This document shows positions 1 to 6,881 of a stretch of 11,399 bases of DNA, one piece after another. The stretch's first letter is position 1. Each line of letters opens with the position of its first letter. Made by a program: the position numbers and the translations under genes. Origin of the DNA: Pseudaquidulcibacter sp964557085 (lineage in GTDB: Bacteria; Pseudomonadota; Alphaproteobacteria; Caulobacterales; Aquidulcibacteraceae); assembly GCA_964557085.1 (NCBI GenBank), contig CAZKYS010000079.1, positions 1 through 11,399 on the forward strand. The letters are read 5' to 3'. Under the pieces are notes generated by a model. That model ran no database searches. It was not told the DNA's origin and worked only from the letters and a program-made list of their open reading frames with translations.

Positions 1-145
1 CGGCTTTAATCATGCAAAGCAATGATTTTGCCAATTCAAGATTTGGGTTTTCAAGGGCGGGAATTGTTCCCGCAACTTTATTGAACATTGCTTGAAGCTC
101 AAATTTTGATTTTGTTTTAAGTTCGCTTTTGGTCATTTTGAACAT
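1..145 (-). CDS. Small orphan protein, N-terminal 48 residues (3' end outside window)
   Basis: The reading frame opens with an ATG at 145-143 and stays open to the window edge, so only the N-terminus is visible: MFKMTKSELKTKSKFELQAM, then a short hydrophilic stretch and a second helix-like stretch ending SLLCMIKA. The start is well supported by AAAAAGGAGG lying five bases upstream (complement of 151-160), the best ribosome binding site in the window. The sequence recalls short (about 60-aa) alphaproteobacterial accessory proteins that begin M-T-K/R-x-E-L-K-T-K-S and contain an ELxALF-like motif. I know no function for them, and the resemblance is from memory. A palindrome sits just upstream of the ribosome binding site and a long inverted repeat lies further out, so expression may be regulated at the leader. 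Confidence 0.75.
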   Translation of the reverse strand, partial: MFKMTKSELKTKSKFELQAMFNKVAGTIPALENPNLELAKSLLCMIKA

Positions 146-169
146 GATTTCCTCCTTTTTTACCCGCCG

Positions 170-181
170 CTCAAAATTGAG
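170..181. promoter_or_regulatory. Palindrome CTCAA-AA-TTGAG next to a ribosome binding site; possible operator
   Basis: CTCAAAATTGAG lies 15 bp upstream of the AGGAGG of the minus-strand gene at 1-145. A closely related perfect 10-bp palindrome, CTCAATTGAG, occurs at 307-316. Two similar sites flanking a leader region suggest a dimeric regulator, but short AT-rich palindromes are common by chance, so this is only a candidate. Confidence 0.25.
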
Positions 182-200
182 AAGCGATGGAGGGCGCAGC

Positions 201-289
201 ATTCAAAACCCACCCAAACCGCATTCATGGAATTGCAACGAATGTGGAGAAGGCTTTACGCCTTGCGGTTTTACAGGGTGGTTTTGAAT
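201..289. repeat. Long imperfect inverted repeat with inner hairpin; possible leader RNA structure
   Basis: Arm 201-222 pairs with 265-289: ten pairs (201-210 with 280-289), four pairs (212-215 with 276-279) and seven pairs (216-222 with 265-271), interrupted by bulges at 211 and 272-275. Inside it, stacked directly on the inner arm, a second hairpin AAGGC-TTTAC-GCCTT occupies 250-264. All pairs are Watson-Crick, so the transcribed strand cannot be told from the folding. The structure lies 56 bp upstream of the minus-strand start codon at 145, where a 5' leader of that gene would run. It could also be a small RNA, a remnant of a mobile element end, or part of a replication or transfer region. 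Confidence 0.45.
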
Positions 290-316
290 AGTTTGATCAT
301 CAGGCTCTCAATTGAG

Positions 317-920
317 CGCGGAACAAAAGGAATTAGAAATCAGTATAACCAATGCGAACGTCAAAATCTAAATTGACTTCAATGTTCAATTTCGCAGGAA
401 TATAAATTCAAACTTAAACCCAAATTGCTTTGGCATTGATATGATTACTTTGAAGAACAAAAACTGCGTGACCATAATTTATGGGCATTTGGGATTTCGG
501 CATCTTCATTTGCCCGTGCGCATTAAAGGCCGTGTTCTTGAAGCGGCTTTATTGCCTAGCTTGGTTTTCAATATCGTAAGTGAAATGGGGGCGTAAAATC
601 GGGTTTTTCTTTGGCTTTAATTTTGAATTCAACCTGATTTGTATTGCCAAGAAATGTGCCAAATCGCCTTAAAATCCATTTGCGGACATACGTTCAAAAA
701 AGCAATTTTATCGCCCATGTCTCCATTGCTGGAGTTACACATTCTGCGACCTGACCATATTGATTCCTTAGTTTCATTCATCGCATATGCCTTCAAGCCC
801 GCTGCCCGCACCACCTTTTGCAAAGCCGTGTTGGGGCATTGAACGCGCGAATGTCTGAAACTTGTTCGTCTCCAACAGGCCGCACGAATGAACGTGTGCC
901 TTACCCAAAAGGAGACTAAA
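317..920. other. Stretch of about 600 bp without a convincing gene
   Basis: A 51-codon open frame runs from an ATG at 441 to TAA at 594-596 on the plus strand, and open frames of 64-67 codons exist on both strands between 629 and 842. None has a ribosome binding site or a recognisable motif, and the two between 629 and 842 mirror each other, so at most one can be real. The last 80 bp are the likely 5' leader of the gene at 921. They include a GGC..CACG / CGTG..GCC pairing at about 878-901. I see no tRNA, terminator or insertion sequence end here. Confidence 0.4.
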
Positions 921-1292
921 ATGGGACTTGATATGTATGCTTTTTCAATTGAACGTGACGAAACTCGCCCTCAGGTGGATTTCAAATTAGGCGATAATGC
1001 CACCCAATTTCACTATTGGCGCAAACATCCAAATCTTCATGGTTGGATGCAACAAATATACATAGCCAAAGGCGGTAAAAGCCCCGAGTTTAATTGTGAG
1101 ACTTTGTTGCTAAACCCTGAAGACCTTGACGCACTTGAAGCCGCAATCAATTGCAATTTGCTTCCCGAAACACGCGGCTCTTTCTTCGGTGTAAGCACAG
1201 GCGAAGAAAAAGAAGATGACCTAGAATTCATCCGCAAAGCACGTGAAATTATCAAAGAAGGTTGTGGCATTGCTTATGATTCATCTTGGTAA
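921..1292 (+). CDS. 123-aa MGLDMY-family orphan protein (often mislabelled phosphoglycerate kinase)
   Basis: The protein starts MGLDMYAFSIE and contains the conserved block HYWRKHPNLHGWM (about residues 33-45), then an acidic middle and a C-terminal helix ending GIAYDSSW. Short proteins opening MGLDMY with a YWRK(H/A)xxxHxWM block are widespread in phages, plasmids and alphaproteobacterial accessory regions. Alphaproteobacterial members are frequently annotated as phosphoglycerate kinase, but this protein is far too short for that enzyme (about 400 aa) and shows none of its motifs, so the function is unknown. I chose the ATG at 921 because GGAG at 911-914 is well placed before it. An in-frame ATG at 888 has no such site and would add an unrelated 11-residue tail. 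The gene ends at a shared hairpin with the convergent gene downstream. Confidence 0.85.
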   Translation: MGLDMYAFSIERDETRPQVDFKLGDNATQFHYWRKHPNLHGWMQQIYIAKGGKSPEFNCETLLLNPEDLDALEAAINCNLLPETRGSFFGVSTGEEKEDDLEFIRKAREIIKEGCGIAYDSSW

Positions 1293-1317
1293 TCAATAAG
1301 CTAAATCAACATAATAT

Positions 1318-1343
1318 AACGGCTTGGGTCACCCCAAGCCGTT
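1318..1343. terminator. Bidirectional hairpin terminator between convergent genes
   Basis: An 11-bp perfect stem (AACGGCTTGGG at 1318-1328, complementary to 1333-1343) encloses a 4-nt TCAC loop. On the plus strand it is followed by TTACAATTT. On the minus strand it is followed by an AT-rich but not U-pure run. It sits 25 bp after the stop of the gene at 921-1292 and touches the TAA of the minus-strand gene ending at 1343, so it probably serves both. Confidence 0.8.
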
Positions 1344-2920
1344 TACAATTTCCATTCATCATCAATCATACCCGTAATCATGGGGGCAATCATCATGTTT
1401 TCTGGTCTAAGAGATGCCTTTTTCTGTTCTTCAAAGTTCATGCCAAGCGATAAGTTAATTATCGCTGCCCTCGCCCTTTTTAATAACTCCAATGTCTTTT
1501 TTTCAATTTCTTTTTTAGATATTTGGTACGAAAGATTATCATTGAATGAGTCGAAATAATTTTTCACTGCTTTCGTATCCAAGTTTTCGAACATTTTGAC
1601 CTTTAGATATTTGTGTTCAAGATAATTTCTTATTGCATTTATTTCAATTGCATCGGGTTCGAGAAATTCTTTGAAATCGTCTTCAAAAAAATCCTTACTC
1701 ATCCAAAAAAGACCGCGAAAAGCCCAATTTTCAGATTTGTTAAATTCATCTTTAATAGTTTTAGGTTTTTTTCCGAAATTAAACCATATATTCCTAAAAC
1801 TAATTTTCTGTTCCTCAATGCCAAGCTTCAAATAATAATTTAAGAAAAACGCCATTTTATCAAAGATGGAATATAACATCCGGAATGCAATTTTTATTTT
1901 TTCAGTTGCAATACCGTACTGTGGATAATCTAAAGTATTTACAAGCCCAACACCTTGGTCAGAGAAATGGCTTTCTTCAGAACGCATACCTTCGAAAAAC
2001 AAAAACCTTGCCGAAGCAAATTCTTGTTTAATTTGGTTAAATAGTCCAATTAGGACAGGTGGTTCATCAATATTTGTAACAAAACTTGGTAAGCTCAGAA
2101 CGTCGTGAGCAATTATAGGTCCAGTCTCAAAGTCGTTTAATGGATTTAGAAAAGCGTTATTTTCAGCCACCCATTTTCGATATTCTATTTCTTCTTGACT
2201 GTTTCCCCAAGAAAAGCCTTCAGGGCAATAGAGTTCTTCTATCTTCTTAACATCAAATTTATTTGCGATTTGTCTTTGTGCATTTTCAAAAAAGGGTAGT
2301 AAACTAACATCGCCCAAATTGGGGTAATCTTTAATACTTTGAACTGCTAGATTAATATCTTTGTAAGCAAACATCGCGAATATATTTCTATGTCCAAAGT
2401 CGTAAAGTTTATCGGCGTAATACATTACCGCGCGACCACGATTGCCACGCGCCATCCAAAAGTTTTCATCAAGTCGAATAGCTTTAGAGTAGTATTCCCT
2501 AGCTTCGACAAATCTGCCAACAGTACCATATGCATTTGCCAGATTAGTGAATATTTCACATTTCCTTTGTTTTGGAAGATTTGCAAAACTTCCTGAAACA
2601 ATTGCTTTTTACAAGTAGATAATCTGATTTTGTAATTCGGATTGTTCCCAATCCCAAGAGCCTTGTGTATTTTGAATTTCTAGTTTGTATCTGATAGCCC
2701 ATAGATTAGAAACGCAATAATAAAGATTAACTCTTTGCGCATCAGTTAGTTTACGACTTTCTAGTTCGATGAACCAATCTGAAACTAGAACTGTAAGTTC
2801 AAGTGAACCAATATCTCCAGCATAATCTATCATAGTTGCGAATATGCTAAGGGCTCTAATGTCTGAGAATTTAGACAAGTTAGATAACTGAGAATATTTA
2901 TCAAGTTTTGTATTTTGCAT
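1343..2920 (-). pseudogene. TPR-HEPN protein of the LA2681 type, interrupted by one in-frame TAA
   Basis: Read from the ATG at 2920 this is a 526-codon frame with a single TAA at codon 104 (2611-2609) and no frameshift. The C-terminal two thirds match the LA2681-like HEPN architecture: a TPR-like repeat just after the stop (LANAYGTVGRFVEAREYYSK, about residues 127-146), the block FLNPLNDFETGPIIAHDVLSL, the block FSDQGVGLVNTLDYP, and the HEPN motif R-x4-H in AIRNYLEHKYL (R431 and H436, bases 1630-1613). HEPN domains are typically metal-independent RNases acting as toxins or defence effectors, with this Arg and His as the active-site pair. The catalytic part is therefore intact. The first 103 codons read as ordinary protein in the same frame, so I treat the whole as one gene broken by a nonsense codon, with a C-terminal product possible only by restart (for example the ATG at 2455) or readthrough. 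No ribosome binding site is evident at 2920. It could instead be a sequencing error at the T-A-A-A-A-A run. Confidence 0.75.
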
Positions 2921-3036
2921 TTAAACTAACATTATGTATTGAATTTTTAATGGTCTCACTATCAACATATCATAAAACAAAATTGAGTTTTTAAAAAATT
3001 AACCAATTTTTCATTCTAAATCTGTCAAACTTAAAT
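2921..3036. promoter_or_regulatory. Divergent AT-rich intergenic region, likely promoters both ways
   Basis: These 116 bp separate two outward-facing genes and are almost entirely A and T. On the minus strand TTGACA (complement of 3025-3030) is a perfect -35 match, but a good -10 at 16-18 bp is lacking (GTTAAT lies at 19). A weaker TTGATA lies nearer the gene at 2920. No clear -10/-35 pair is seen for the plus-strand gene at 3037. The assignment rests on gene layout and base composition. Confidence 0.35.
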
Positions 3037-3570
3037 ATGTTCTATTTTTGGCGTATGCGTCCAAATATTGAGGAATATTTTGAAACGGAGCTGCGGGCGC
3101 TTTTGCTACCAAAACGCGGCCCCGTAAATATCACTCTTGCCAAATTCAAATGGGACGCTTTAGAACTTTCAGCAAAAAGAACCAGCACAACTCTAGTTGC
3201 TTTAATATCCGACCTAATGGGCTCTATTAAGCCTAATGCTAACCTTGAAAAGAGCTTAAAAAACCTCGAAGATTCTATAGATTTAATGCTGGCAAAACGC
3301 CATATTCGCTATTGCCAACTTGTATTCGAACCCCGAAATCAAAATCAGCCCTCGCGCCATCAAATCTCTAATATTGTTCCAGTCGGTGATGCCGCCATAT
3401 TGGGGTATAAATATGCCGAAAAGGCTAGAAACTTCATAATAAACGCACTTCCCAATGCCAGTCACGATTATTTAAGCCGATTATGCACCAATTATTCTAA
3501 ATATTTCCAAGAAAGTGACGAACGGTTTACCGCCAAGGCAAAACCCCCAGAGCCCAAGCCAATTAATTAA
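3037..3570 (+). CDS. Orphan protein of 177 aa, unknown function
   Basis: I do not recognise this protein. It is soluble and probably mainly helical. A central block (ALELSAKRTSTTLVALISDLM, about residues 41-61) could fold as a helix-turn-helix-like unit. A segment rich in Lys, Leu and Asp follows, then a basic C-terminal helical part (YKYAEKARNFI) and a Pro-rich tail ending PPEPKPIN. There is no signal peptide or membrane segment. Neither the ATG at 3037 nor the in-frame ATG at 3055 (MRPNIEEYFE) has a ribosome binding site, and the later one gives a more natural N-terminus (171 aa). It faces away from the HEPN gene and is followed on the same strand by another orphan gene. Codon use looks like that of its neighbours. 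Confidence 0.6.
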   Translation: MFYFWRMRPNIEEYFETELRALLLPKRGPVNITLAKFKWDALELSAKRTSTTLVALISDLMGSIKPNANLEKSLKNLEDSIDLMLAKRHIRYCQLVFEPRNQNQPSRHQISNIVPVGDAAILGYKYAEKARNFIINALPNASHDYLSRLCTNYSKYFQESDERFTAKAKPPEPKPIN

Positions 3571-3586
3571 GAGCGCAAATCCCTAT

Positions 3587-3644
3587 CTAACTTGATTTAG
3601 TAATGGATATTTCAAATTTGAGCTAAATCCGAGATAAAAGTTAG
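3587..3644 (+). repeat. Nested inverted repeats between two orphan genes
   Basis: CTAACTT (3587-3593) pairs with AAGTTAG (3638-3644), and the adjacent GATTTAG (3594-3600) pairs with CTAAATC (3623-3629), giving 14 pairs with an 8-nt bulge on one side. The loop contains a perfect 10-bp palindrome, TCAAATTTGA (3612-3621). It begins 17 bp after the stop at 3570 and ends 34 bp before the ATG at 3679. It has no U tract, so an operator or leader structure fits better than a terminator. Confidence 0.4.
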
Positions 3645-3678
3645 GTGGCTTTAACTTACGCCATTTAAACTTAAAAGC

Positions 3679-4503
3679 ATGAAAGAAGAAATTGCAGGCT
3701 CTGGAAATGGCGACTTACTAAAATCATTAGTAAGTATTTCCGATGCAATCAATGAACAGATTTTCAATGCCAATCAAACCATTGATGGCTCATTTATAAA
3801 TCGTCAGGCAATAATTGCGGATATAGACCCAATTGAAACTCTAAAACTTCAACTTGAAGAGCGCTAACAAGAAGAACAAGACAAAGACGTTGTTCGAACC
3901 GCCGATGAAGTTTTAACCCAATTGCGAGAAGAACAAGAACGCGCGCGGGAAGTAGCATGGGATAATTCGGTTCATAATTTTGCTGGCATGGATATGAATG
4001 GTGTCGAAATTGATAGCTTGATGGACTTTATGAAGAAGCCATCCAATCGTCAGAAATTAATTGCAAAGAGAATGCAAGCAAACGGCGGTGATATTAACAA
4101 AGCAACACAAGAAGTTGATAACGCTATTCTATACGGCGATTTATTTAAGAAAATTGAAAATCATACCGCGACCGCAGAAGAAAAAGCTAAGTTTAATACC
4201 CTAGACCAAACGCCAGGCGTGAAAGAAACTATAAAACAAGCTGAAGAATTAAAATCTAATCCTAATACGGAATTAAGCAATGAAGGAAAGGTTTCCGTTT
4301 CTTCAAATAATACTTCTACATCAATTGTTGGAAGAGCTGTCGTGCTTTCAGAAAATTTTCCAAATGCCCCCAATTTATTAAGTAATTTTCAAGCCGCAAA
4401 AATGGCACAACTACCCTTGGATAACAAAGAAGTGCGAACAGAAAAAGAAATCTCAATGATAATTGCCCCGCAACCAAAAGCTGACGCAGGATTCGCCGTT
4501 TAA
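3679..4503 (+). pseudogene. Hydrophilic orphan protein interrupted by one in-frame TAA
   Basis: From the ATG at 3679 the frame runs 62 codons to TAA (3865-3867) and then continues in the same frame without another stop to TAA at 4501-4503, 274 residues including the stop position. The junction reads ...LKLQLEER-stop-QEEQDKDVVRTADEVLTQLREEQERAREV. A Gln/Glu/Arg-rich helical, probably coiled-coil, character continues on both sides, which argues for one original gene. The rest is charged and helix-rich (MDFMKKPSNRQKLIAKRMQANGG) with a low-complexity Asn/Ser/Thr stretch near SVSSNNTSTSIVG. No family is recognised and no membrane segment is seen. Translation could restart at an internal ATG (for example 3988), but no ribosome binding site supports it. 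It ends two bases before the stop of the convergent gene. Confidence 0.55.
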
Positions 4504-4505
4504 AA

Positions 4506-5177
4506 TTATTTATTTAGTCCAGCTAAAGTAATATTTTGAGGGTTACTTGCTAATCTTTGAAGAGCAAGGGGAGTGTAATCTAAATTCTGATATTGAACCA
4601 ACATTTCTAAATTACCACTTGGTTTATAGGCCGATATAGAGCCAAATCTCTCTGAAAGCTTACCCATTACAATTATTGGCAAACCATTTCGGTTTATTGT
4701 ACCATTGTTGAAAACTGTATCTGAAATTAACATTGGTCTAAACCCTGCCGACGCAGCGTTATTGATAGTTTGTTCGAACCTTCCGCCCAGATATGCTTCT
4801 TTAGGAACTTCGTTTGCCCTTGCATCCAATAACTGTATGTTTGTAAGTTTTGCCGCAACACAGACCTGATTTGAAGTTTCCGCTCTCGGTTTATCACCTT
4901 CCAATTGATAGCCTAATGAACCGTCTACATTCGAAGTCACTGTGTTTACCCAGCGATTAACAACCAGACCCGTGTTTGATGCTGTCGAATTATTTATAGC
5001 AACACGGTCACCAATTATAAGAGTTCTTTGACCATCGGCAATCAAGGCTTGATTCATTTGTGCCATTGGCAAACATTGTCCCACATCCAACGCCATTGCG
5101 TCATTCGCGGCGGTTAAGGCTGTCGCGGCAAAAATTGAACCTAAAACTATTCCTGCAATTTTAGAATTCTTAGTCAT
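4506..5177 (-). CDS. Exported protein of 223 aa with signal peptide, unknown function
   Basis: The ATG at 5177 gives a textbook Sec signal peptide: basic MTKNSK, hydrophobic IAGIVLGSIFAATALTA, and a likely cleavage after AMA at residue 29. The mature protein would be about 194 aa and should act in the periplasm or outside the cell. It has two cysteines (C35 and C106), compatible with a disulfide, and a beta-rich look with alternating hydrophobics (RTLIIGDRVAINNS, GLPIIVMGKLSERFG). No known family motif is recognised. A longer frame from 5240 would run across an inverted repeat and put 21 extra residues before the signal peptide, so I prefer 5177, where AAGAG lies upstream at a suitable distance. 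It ends convergently with the broken orphan gene at 3679-4503. Confidence 0.75.
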   Translation of the reverse strand: MTKNSKIAGIVLGSIFAATALTAANDAMALDVGQCLPMAQMNQALIADGQRTLIIGDRVAINNSTASNTGLVVNRWVNTVTSNVDGSLGYQLEGDKPRAETSNQVCVAAKLTNIQLLDARANEVPKEAYLGGRFEQTINNAASAGFRPMLISDTVFNNGTINRNGLPIIVMGKLSERFGSISAYKPSGNLEMLVQYQNLDYTPLALQRLASNPQNITLAGLNK

Positions 5178-5222
5178 GTTTCTTATCTCTTCGTTTAAAC
5201 ATTTGAATATAAACAGGTTTAC

Positions 5223-5250
5223 AGTCTCATTTCCTGTCATAATTGAGACT
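5223..5250. repeat. Inverted repeat site 1 upstream of the recombinase (28 bp)
   Basis: Arms AGTCTCA (5223-5229) and TGAGACT (5244-5250) are exact inverses separated by 14 bp, giving a 28-bp site. The same arms with the same spacing recur at 5361-5388. The site lies between the exported-protein gene and the recombinase gene. The size fits a dimer-binding or crossover site of small serine recombinases. The T-rich run after it could also let it act as a weak terminator. Confidence 0.6.
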
Positions 5251-5360
5251 CTTTTTTCTTTTGGAATGGTTTGAATTGTGCTATTCTAAACCCCAATAAA
5301 AACGGTGACTTATGTCCCTTCCCGTTTTTTGTTGAGGCTAAAAAGCGGCGTATTTGGCAA

Positions 5361-5388
5361 AGTCTCACAACCGACAATTTTTGAGACT
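5361..5388. repeat. Inverted repeat site 2 just upstream of the recombinase start (28 bp)
   Basis: Arms AGTCTCA (5361-5367) and TGAGACT (5382-5388) again enclose exactly 14 bp, and the arms can be extended by AA/TT to nine bases. The spacer sequence differs from site 1 while the arms are identical, which points to protein recognition of the arms rather than simple duplication. Centre-to-centre distance from site 1 is 138 bp. It ends 21 bp before the proposed start codon at 5410. Confidence 0.6.
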
Positions 5389-5409
5389 TTAAGCAGAAAG
5401 CCCCAATTC

Positions 5410-6066
5410 ATGCCGCGCAAATCAAATCCAAAACCTTGCAAATCCGCGCCTTTTCCACCCTTTGAAGGGGTAAAAGGCGGAGGCCGACTAATCGGTTATG
5501 TTCGGGTTTCAACCGCCGAACAAAACACGGATTTGCAATATGACGCCTTAGTTAAGGCGGGTTGCACGACAATTTATGAAGATAAAATAACGGGCGTATC
5601 GCGTGACCGCATGGGGCTTGATGCCGCCATGCAGGACATAAATGCGGGTGATAAATTGGTGGTGTGGCGATTGGATAGATTGGGGCGCTCCATCCCGCAC
5701 ATAATGACCATAGTGGATGAATTGGGGGAGCGGGGCGCAAGCCTCTATTCAATCGGCGAAGGGTTCGACACAGGGAATGAGGCGGGCGAATTATATTCAA
5801 CCATATTGGCAATGATCGCCCATGTCGAACGCCGCATGATTGTATCACGAACGCGGGCGGGTTTAGCGGCGGCAAAGGAACGCGGGGTCAAAATCGGCGC
5901 ACCGCGTAAGATGACTGAAGACCAAGTAAAGGCCGCACGCATAATGATGAAACGCGGCATCAAAGCACACACTATTGCCTACGATTTTGGAATAGGTCGT
6001 GCGACATTGTTTAGGTATTTATCAGGTAAAAATAACGCTAATGTAACTAGTGTTATTCAGCATTGA
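5410..6066 (+). CDS. Small serine recombinase (resolvase/invertase family)
   Basis: This enzyme cuts and rejoins DNA at paired short sites through a 5'-phosphoserine link, resolving cointegrates or dimers or inverting segments. Visible from the ATG at 5410 (218 aa) are LIGYVRVSTAEQ with catalytic Ser at about residue 34, SRDR (about 65-68), the conserved RLDRLGRS (about 87-94), the E-helix region ERRMIVSRTRAGLAAAKERG (about 140-159), and a C-terminal helix-turn-helix HTIAYDFGIGRATLFRYLSG (about 187-206). Length fits the 180-220-aa family. The 25 residues before RLIGY are an unusual Lys/Pro/Gly-rich extension, as most members begin M(x)IGYxRVST. A GTG at 5305 keeps the frame open but would translate through inverted repeat site 2, so I do not use it. 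The two 28-bp inverted repeats upstream are likely its targets and may autoregulate it. Confidence 0.93.
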   Translation: MPRKSNPKPCKSAPFPPFEGVKGGGRLIGYVRVSTAEQNTDLQYDALVKAGCTTIYEDKITGVSRDRMGLDAAMQDINAGDKLVVWRLDRLGRSIPHIMTIVDELGERGASLYSIGEGFDTGNEAGELYSTILAMIAHVERRMIVSRTRAGLAAAKERGVKIGAPRKMTEDQVKAARIMMKRGIKAHTIAYDFGIGRATLFRYLSGKNNANVTSVIQH

Positions 6067-6106
6067 CTAATTCTTTATTTGTTGCAAATTTTCAAATATA
6101 GCATTT

Positions 6107-6583
6107 ATGAGGTTAACATTTGTGTCAAATTGGGGAGAGTTTCAATCATTAATTCAATTAGGTGCAGCGCTTAATTTTGGCTTTGCTGGCTACGAGTACC
6201 TAGTTCCACAAGAATTGCGAATTGTAGATGATATGTGGAAGCGAAAAATAGATGAAATGCTAGAATTAAAGCGCGATGGAGCTGAGAAACCACTAATTGA
6301 TGTTACGGATACTCAAAAATTTAATTCAGCGAGGTTATTCGTTATAAATATTGAAAAATTCAAATCAAAGATTAATGGCATTACTTCTATTGGTTCAGGT
6401 GTAATATCAATACTGATTCTTTATTGGTTGTCAGAAAATGCAGGATTTCCTGTCTGCAATCATAATAACTTACTTATTATGATTGCAATATCATATGGAT
6501 GGTTTTCAATCAGTATTATATTAACTTTCTTTTTGGCGATTTTTGTTAATTTTCATATGAAAAACTTGGTTTCTGGGAAGTAG
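6107..6583 (+). CDS. Two-helix membrane protein of 158 aa, unknown function
   Basis: The first 88 residues are soluble and charged, with a helical block DDMWKRKIDEMLELKRDGAEK (about 41-61). Two membrane segments follow: about residues 90-108 (NGITSIGSGVISILILYWL) and about 122-149 (LLIMIAISYGWFSISIILTFFLAIFVNF), with a short loop between and a short basic tail MKNLVSGK. Both ends probably face the cytoplasm. No family is recognised. The gene lies 40 bp after the recombinase and 10 bp before the next gene on the same strand, so it is likely transcribed with the following two. No ribosome binding site is seen before the ATG at 6107. A membrane protein beside a toxin-antitoxin-like pair suggests an effector in a defence or stress module, but that is inference from position. 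Confidence 0.75.
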   Translation: MRLTFVSNWGEFQSLIQLGAALNFGFAGYEYLVPQELRIVDDMWKRKIDEMLELKRDGAEKPLIDVTDTQKFNSARLFVINIEKFKSKINGITSIGSGVISILILYWLSENAGFPVCNHNNLLIMIAISYGWFSISIILTFFLAIFVNFHMKNLVSGK

Positions 6584-6593
6584 AATATATAAA

Positions 6594-6881
6594 ATGGCTT
6601 ATTTTCATGATATGGATATTGGAACTTTACAGACTAATTTCATTAATAATTGCCGACAATGCGAGAGTGATATAAGATTTTTTCTAACACTTTTAGGGAT
6701 TTCCAGTTCTTTAAAGGAGCAGTGGCTTGAAGAGTATTTATATAGCGCAATTGACCTTGACGATGGACGTCGAAAACATACATACTTACTAAAGTGCGGC
6801 GGAGAGTTTAGATTCATCTGGAAAAATGCAGTTGTGACCGACCTCGAATTTTACTGTGAAAGGAGTATTCCGAATGTCTAA
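6594..6881 (+). CDS. Small protein of 95 aa paired with an XRE regulator; possible toxin
   Basis: The protein starts MAYFHDMDIG, has a helical middle (RFFLTLLGISSSLKEQWLEEYL, about 28-49), and ends in what reads as a beta-hairpin (KHTYLLKCGGEFRFIWKNAVVTDLEFY, about 61-87). I do not recognise the family with confidence. Size, a C-terminal strand pair with aromatic and basic residues, and the position immediately before and overlapping an XRE/HigA-like gene resemble the toxin-first order of HigBA systems, so a RelE/HigB-like toxin is possible. No catalytic residues can be assigned. The stop TAA (6879-6881) overlaps the start of the next gene by 8 bp (ATGTCTAA), indicating translational coupling. 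Confidence 0.7.
   Translation: MAYFHDMDIGTLQTNFINNCRQCESDIRFFLTLLGISSSLKEQWLEEYLYSAIDLDDGRRKHTYLLKCGGEFRFIWKNAVVTDLEFYCERSIPNV

Noticed and set aside
629..842. Mirrored open frames of 64 and 67 codons
   Set aside because: They lie on opposite strands over the same bases, one starts with TTG, neither has a ribosome binding site, and no family is recognisable.
888..920. Upstream ATG start for the MGLDMY gene
   Set aside because: The ATG at 921 follows a good ribosome binding site and gives the conserved N-terminus. The segment 888-920 contains that site itself.
3922..4503. Separate 193-aa gene starting at TTG 3922
   Set aside because: The frame is open back to the TAA at 3865 and beyond it to 3679 in the same frame, and the TTG has no ribosome binding site. 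One interrupted gene fits better.
3310..4790. TTCGAAC-like segments resembling tRNA T-loops (near 3327, 3893 and 4773)
   Set aside because: No acceptor or anticodon stems surround them, and they lie inside or beside protein-coding frames.
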